In this document: one piece after another, positions 12,155 to 13,432 of the stretch | Layout: the number at the start of each line of letters is the position of its first letter | How positions within the stretch are numbered: position 1 is the first letter of the stretch | NCBI GenBank assembly: GCA_031554275.1 | Contig: JAVBKB010000042.1 | Location: 1-13,432 of the forward strand | Source: JAVBKB01 sp031554275 | GTDB lineage: Bacteria; Bacillota; Bacilli; JARBTR01 | Length of the DNA: 13,432 bases | Direction: 5' to 3' | Notes under the pieces: generated by a model | Database searches by the model: none | Told to the model about the DNA's origin: nothing | The model's input: only the letters and a program-made list of their open reading frames with translations | Program-made: the position numbers and the translations under genes

Positions 12155-13426
12155 TTATGCTTTCGGAGGTGTTCCTTCAGCATTTGCGACAACAACATCG
12201 ATTTGGACTAAAGCATCGTTTGGTAGAGCCGATACGCCAACTGTTCTTCGCGCAGGAACTCCCTCTGGGAAGTATGTTTTGTACACTTCGTCAACAGCTT
12301 CGATATCTGTAATGTTTTTTAGGAAAATATTCACTTTAACCACATCGTCCATTTTGTGATCGATACTTTCTATAATTGCCTTGATGTTTTTTAAGCATTG
12401 TTCTGTCTGTTCTTTTACACCACCAGCTACCAATTTACCCGATTTTGGATCCAAAGGCAGTTGTGCTGAAAGATGATTGTAATGAGAAAACGCTACCGTT
12501 TGTGTGGATAGAGCATTCTGTGGTGCATTTTCAGTGTTGTTTGCCTTTATGACGATTCCGTGTCTGTCTTCAATAACTTGCGGGGGTGTACCATCTCCAT
12601 GTGACACCACTGCTTCAATTTGCACCAATGCATCCATTGGTAACGCAGAAGCTGCAATCGTTGTCCGTGCAGGAACGTAGGCCACCGCTCTGGCGATAGC
12701 CGAGTCAGGGAAAAATGTTGTATAGACTTCATTTACAACTTCAGTATCTGAAATGTTTTTAAGGAAGACATTGATTTTCACAATATCGTCAAAAGGAACA
12801 TCTATGCTTTCAAGGATTGCCTTAATATTCTTTAAGCACTGTCCTGCCTGCTCTTTCACACCACCAGCAACCACTCTTCCCGTAATTGGATCGATAGGTA
12901 ATTGCGCTGTTAGATTGTTGTAATGTGAGAAGGACACAGTTTGCGTTGATAGAGTACATGTTGGTGCATTTGCCGTGTTATTTGTAAGCTTGATGAGGTC
13001 GCCAGCTTGTGGTGCGTTTGGAATTGTTCCTTCACCGTTTGAAACAAGTGCTTCAATTTGCACCAAAGCATCCATTGGTAAAGCAGCAACGGCAACTGTC
13101 GTCCGTGTTGGAACATAGGTTGGGAAGAATGTTTTGTACACTTCGTTTACAGCATCAACATCTTTGATATTCTTCACGAATACCGTGATTCTAACGATAT
13201 CGCTCATAACATGGTCAATGCTTTCTAGAATTGCCTTGATATTTCTAAAACACTGCTCAGCTTGCTCCTTTATACCCCCAGCTACCAATTTACAAGTTTT
13301 TGGATCAACAGGTAATTGCGCCGACAAATTGTGGTAATGTGAAAATGCTACAGTTTGTGAATATGGCCCGATACAGTTTGGAGCATTTTCTGTGTTTCTT
13401 GCTAATACTGCGTTATAACCGCTCAT
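12155..13426 (-). CDS. Triple-domain RidA/YjgF family protein
   Basis: The 423-aa protein is three RidA domains in one chain: about residues 1-133, 143-279 and 288-420. Single RidA proteins (about 125-130 aa) are trimeric deaminases that hydrolyse reactive enamines and imines released by PLP enzymes. The key arginine (E. coli Arg105) is kept in all three (Arg108, Arg254, Arg393). The glutamate equivalent to Glu120 is Glu125, Glu271 and Asp410. The S-G-Q-I-P motif is S/T-A-Q-L-P in all. Only domain 1 keeps I-G-P-Y-S-Q (19-24); domains 2 and 3 have L-S-T-Q. Domain 2 has an 8-residue insertion just before its arginine. No signal peptide is seen. The ATG lies six nt from the right edge, the ribosome binding site is not visible and no stop intervenes, so the true start, or further domains, may lie outside the window. 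Confidence 0.85.
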   Translation of the reverse strand: MSGYNAVLARNTENAPNCIGPYSQTVAFSHYHNLSAQLPVDPKTCKLVAGGIKEQAEQCFRNIKAILESIDHVMSDIVRITVFVKNIKDVDAVNEVYKTFFPTYVPTRTTVAVAALPMDALVQIEALVSNGEGTIPNAPQAGDLIKLTNNTANAPTCTLSTQTVSFSHYNNLTAQLPIDPITGRVVAGGVKEQAGQCLKNIKAILESIDVPFDDIVKINVFLKNISDTEVVNEVYTTFFPDSAIARAVAYVPARTTIAASALPMDALVQIEAVVSHGDGTPPQVIEDRHGIVIKANNTENAPQNALSTQTVAFSHYNHLSAQLPLDPKSGKLVAGGVKEQTEQCLKNIKAIIESIDHKMDDVVKVNIFLKNITDIEAVDEVYKTYFPEGVPARRTVGVSALPNDALVQIDVVVANAEGTPPKA

Positions 13427-13432
13427 AATAGT

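Noticed and set aside
12043..12312. 89-codon plus-strand frame overlapping the end of the triple-RidA gene
   Set aside because: More than half is antisense to conserved RidA sequence, and no ribosome binding site precedes it.

Overview
The window looks like chromosomal DNA from a low-G+C, endospore-forming member of the Bacillales, probably Planococcaceae-like (Sporosarcina, Lysinibacillus or a relative). The evidence is AT-rich sequence, strong AGGAGG-type ribosome binding sites, GTG and TTG starts, sporulation genes (spoVR, yhbH) and B. subtilis-type pairs such as ykaA-pit. Genus is inference only. I see no insertion sequence, prophage, CRISPR array, tRNA or rRNA.

Layout, left to right. 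(1) A YceI-family gene (+) converges on putP (-), a Na+/proline symporter; a bidirectional terminator separates them. putP has a clear sigma-A-type promoter with a CodY-like box just downstream of the predicted transcription start. (2) spoVR (-) lies behind its own terminator and a sigma-E-like promoter, divergent from a small YhdB-like gene and an RluA/RluD-family pseudouridine synthase (+). (3) The ykaA-pit phosphate pair (+) is preceded by four 11-bp-phased hexamers resembling a PhoP box. (4) ald, alanine dehydrogenase (+), follows a 414-bp gap holding a terminator, a long nested hairpin flanked by 10-bp direct repeats, and a promoter with two copies of TTGCGAAAT 20 bp apart. (5) A membrane-anchored L,D-transpeptidase (-, TTG start) converges on ald. 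(6) yhbH (-, GTG start) encodes a DUF444/VWA sporulation protein, here without an adjacent prkA. (7) A doubtful 60-aa membrane ORF (+). (8) A 423-aa protein (-) made of three tandem RidA/YjgF domains runs to the right edge.

The genes fit two themes. One is nitrogen and phosphate handling: proline uptake, alanine oxidation to pyruvate and ammonia, phosphate uptake, and RidA-type clearance of reactive enamines and imines. The other is mother-cell sporulation functions (SpoVR, YhbH, possibly the L,D-transpeptidase), each with a sigma-E-like upstream element of varying quality.

The most unusual item is the triple-RidA protein. Canonical RidA is a homotrimer with active sites at subunit interfaces, so three fused domains could form a single-chain pseudo-trimer with non-equivalent sites. 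The regulatory calls (CodY, PhoP-like, sigma-E-like, the nested hairpin) rest on motif reading by eye and are graded accordingly.
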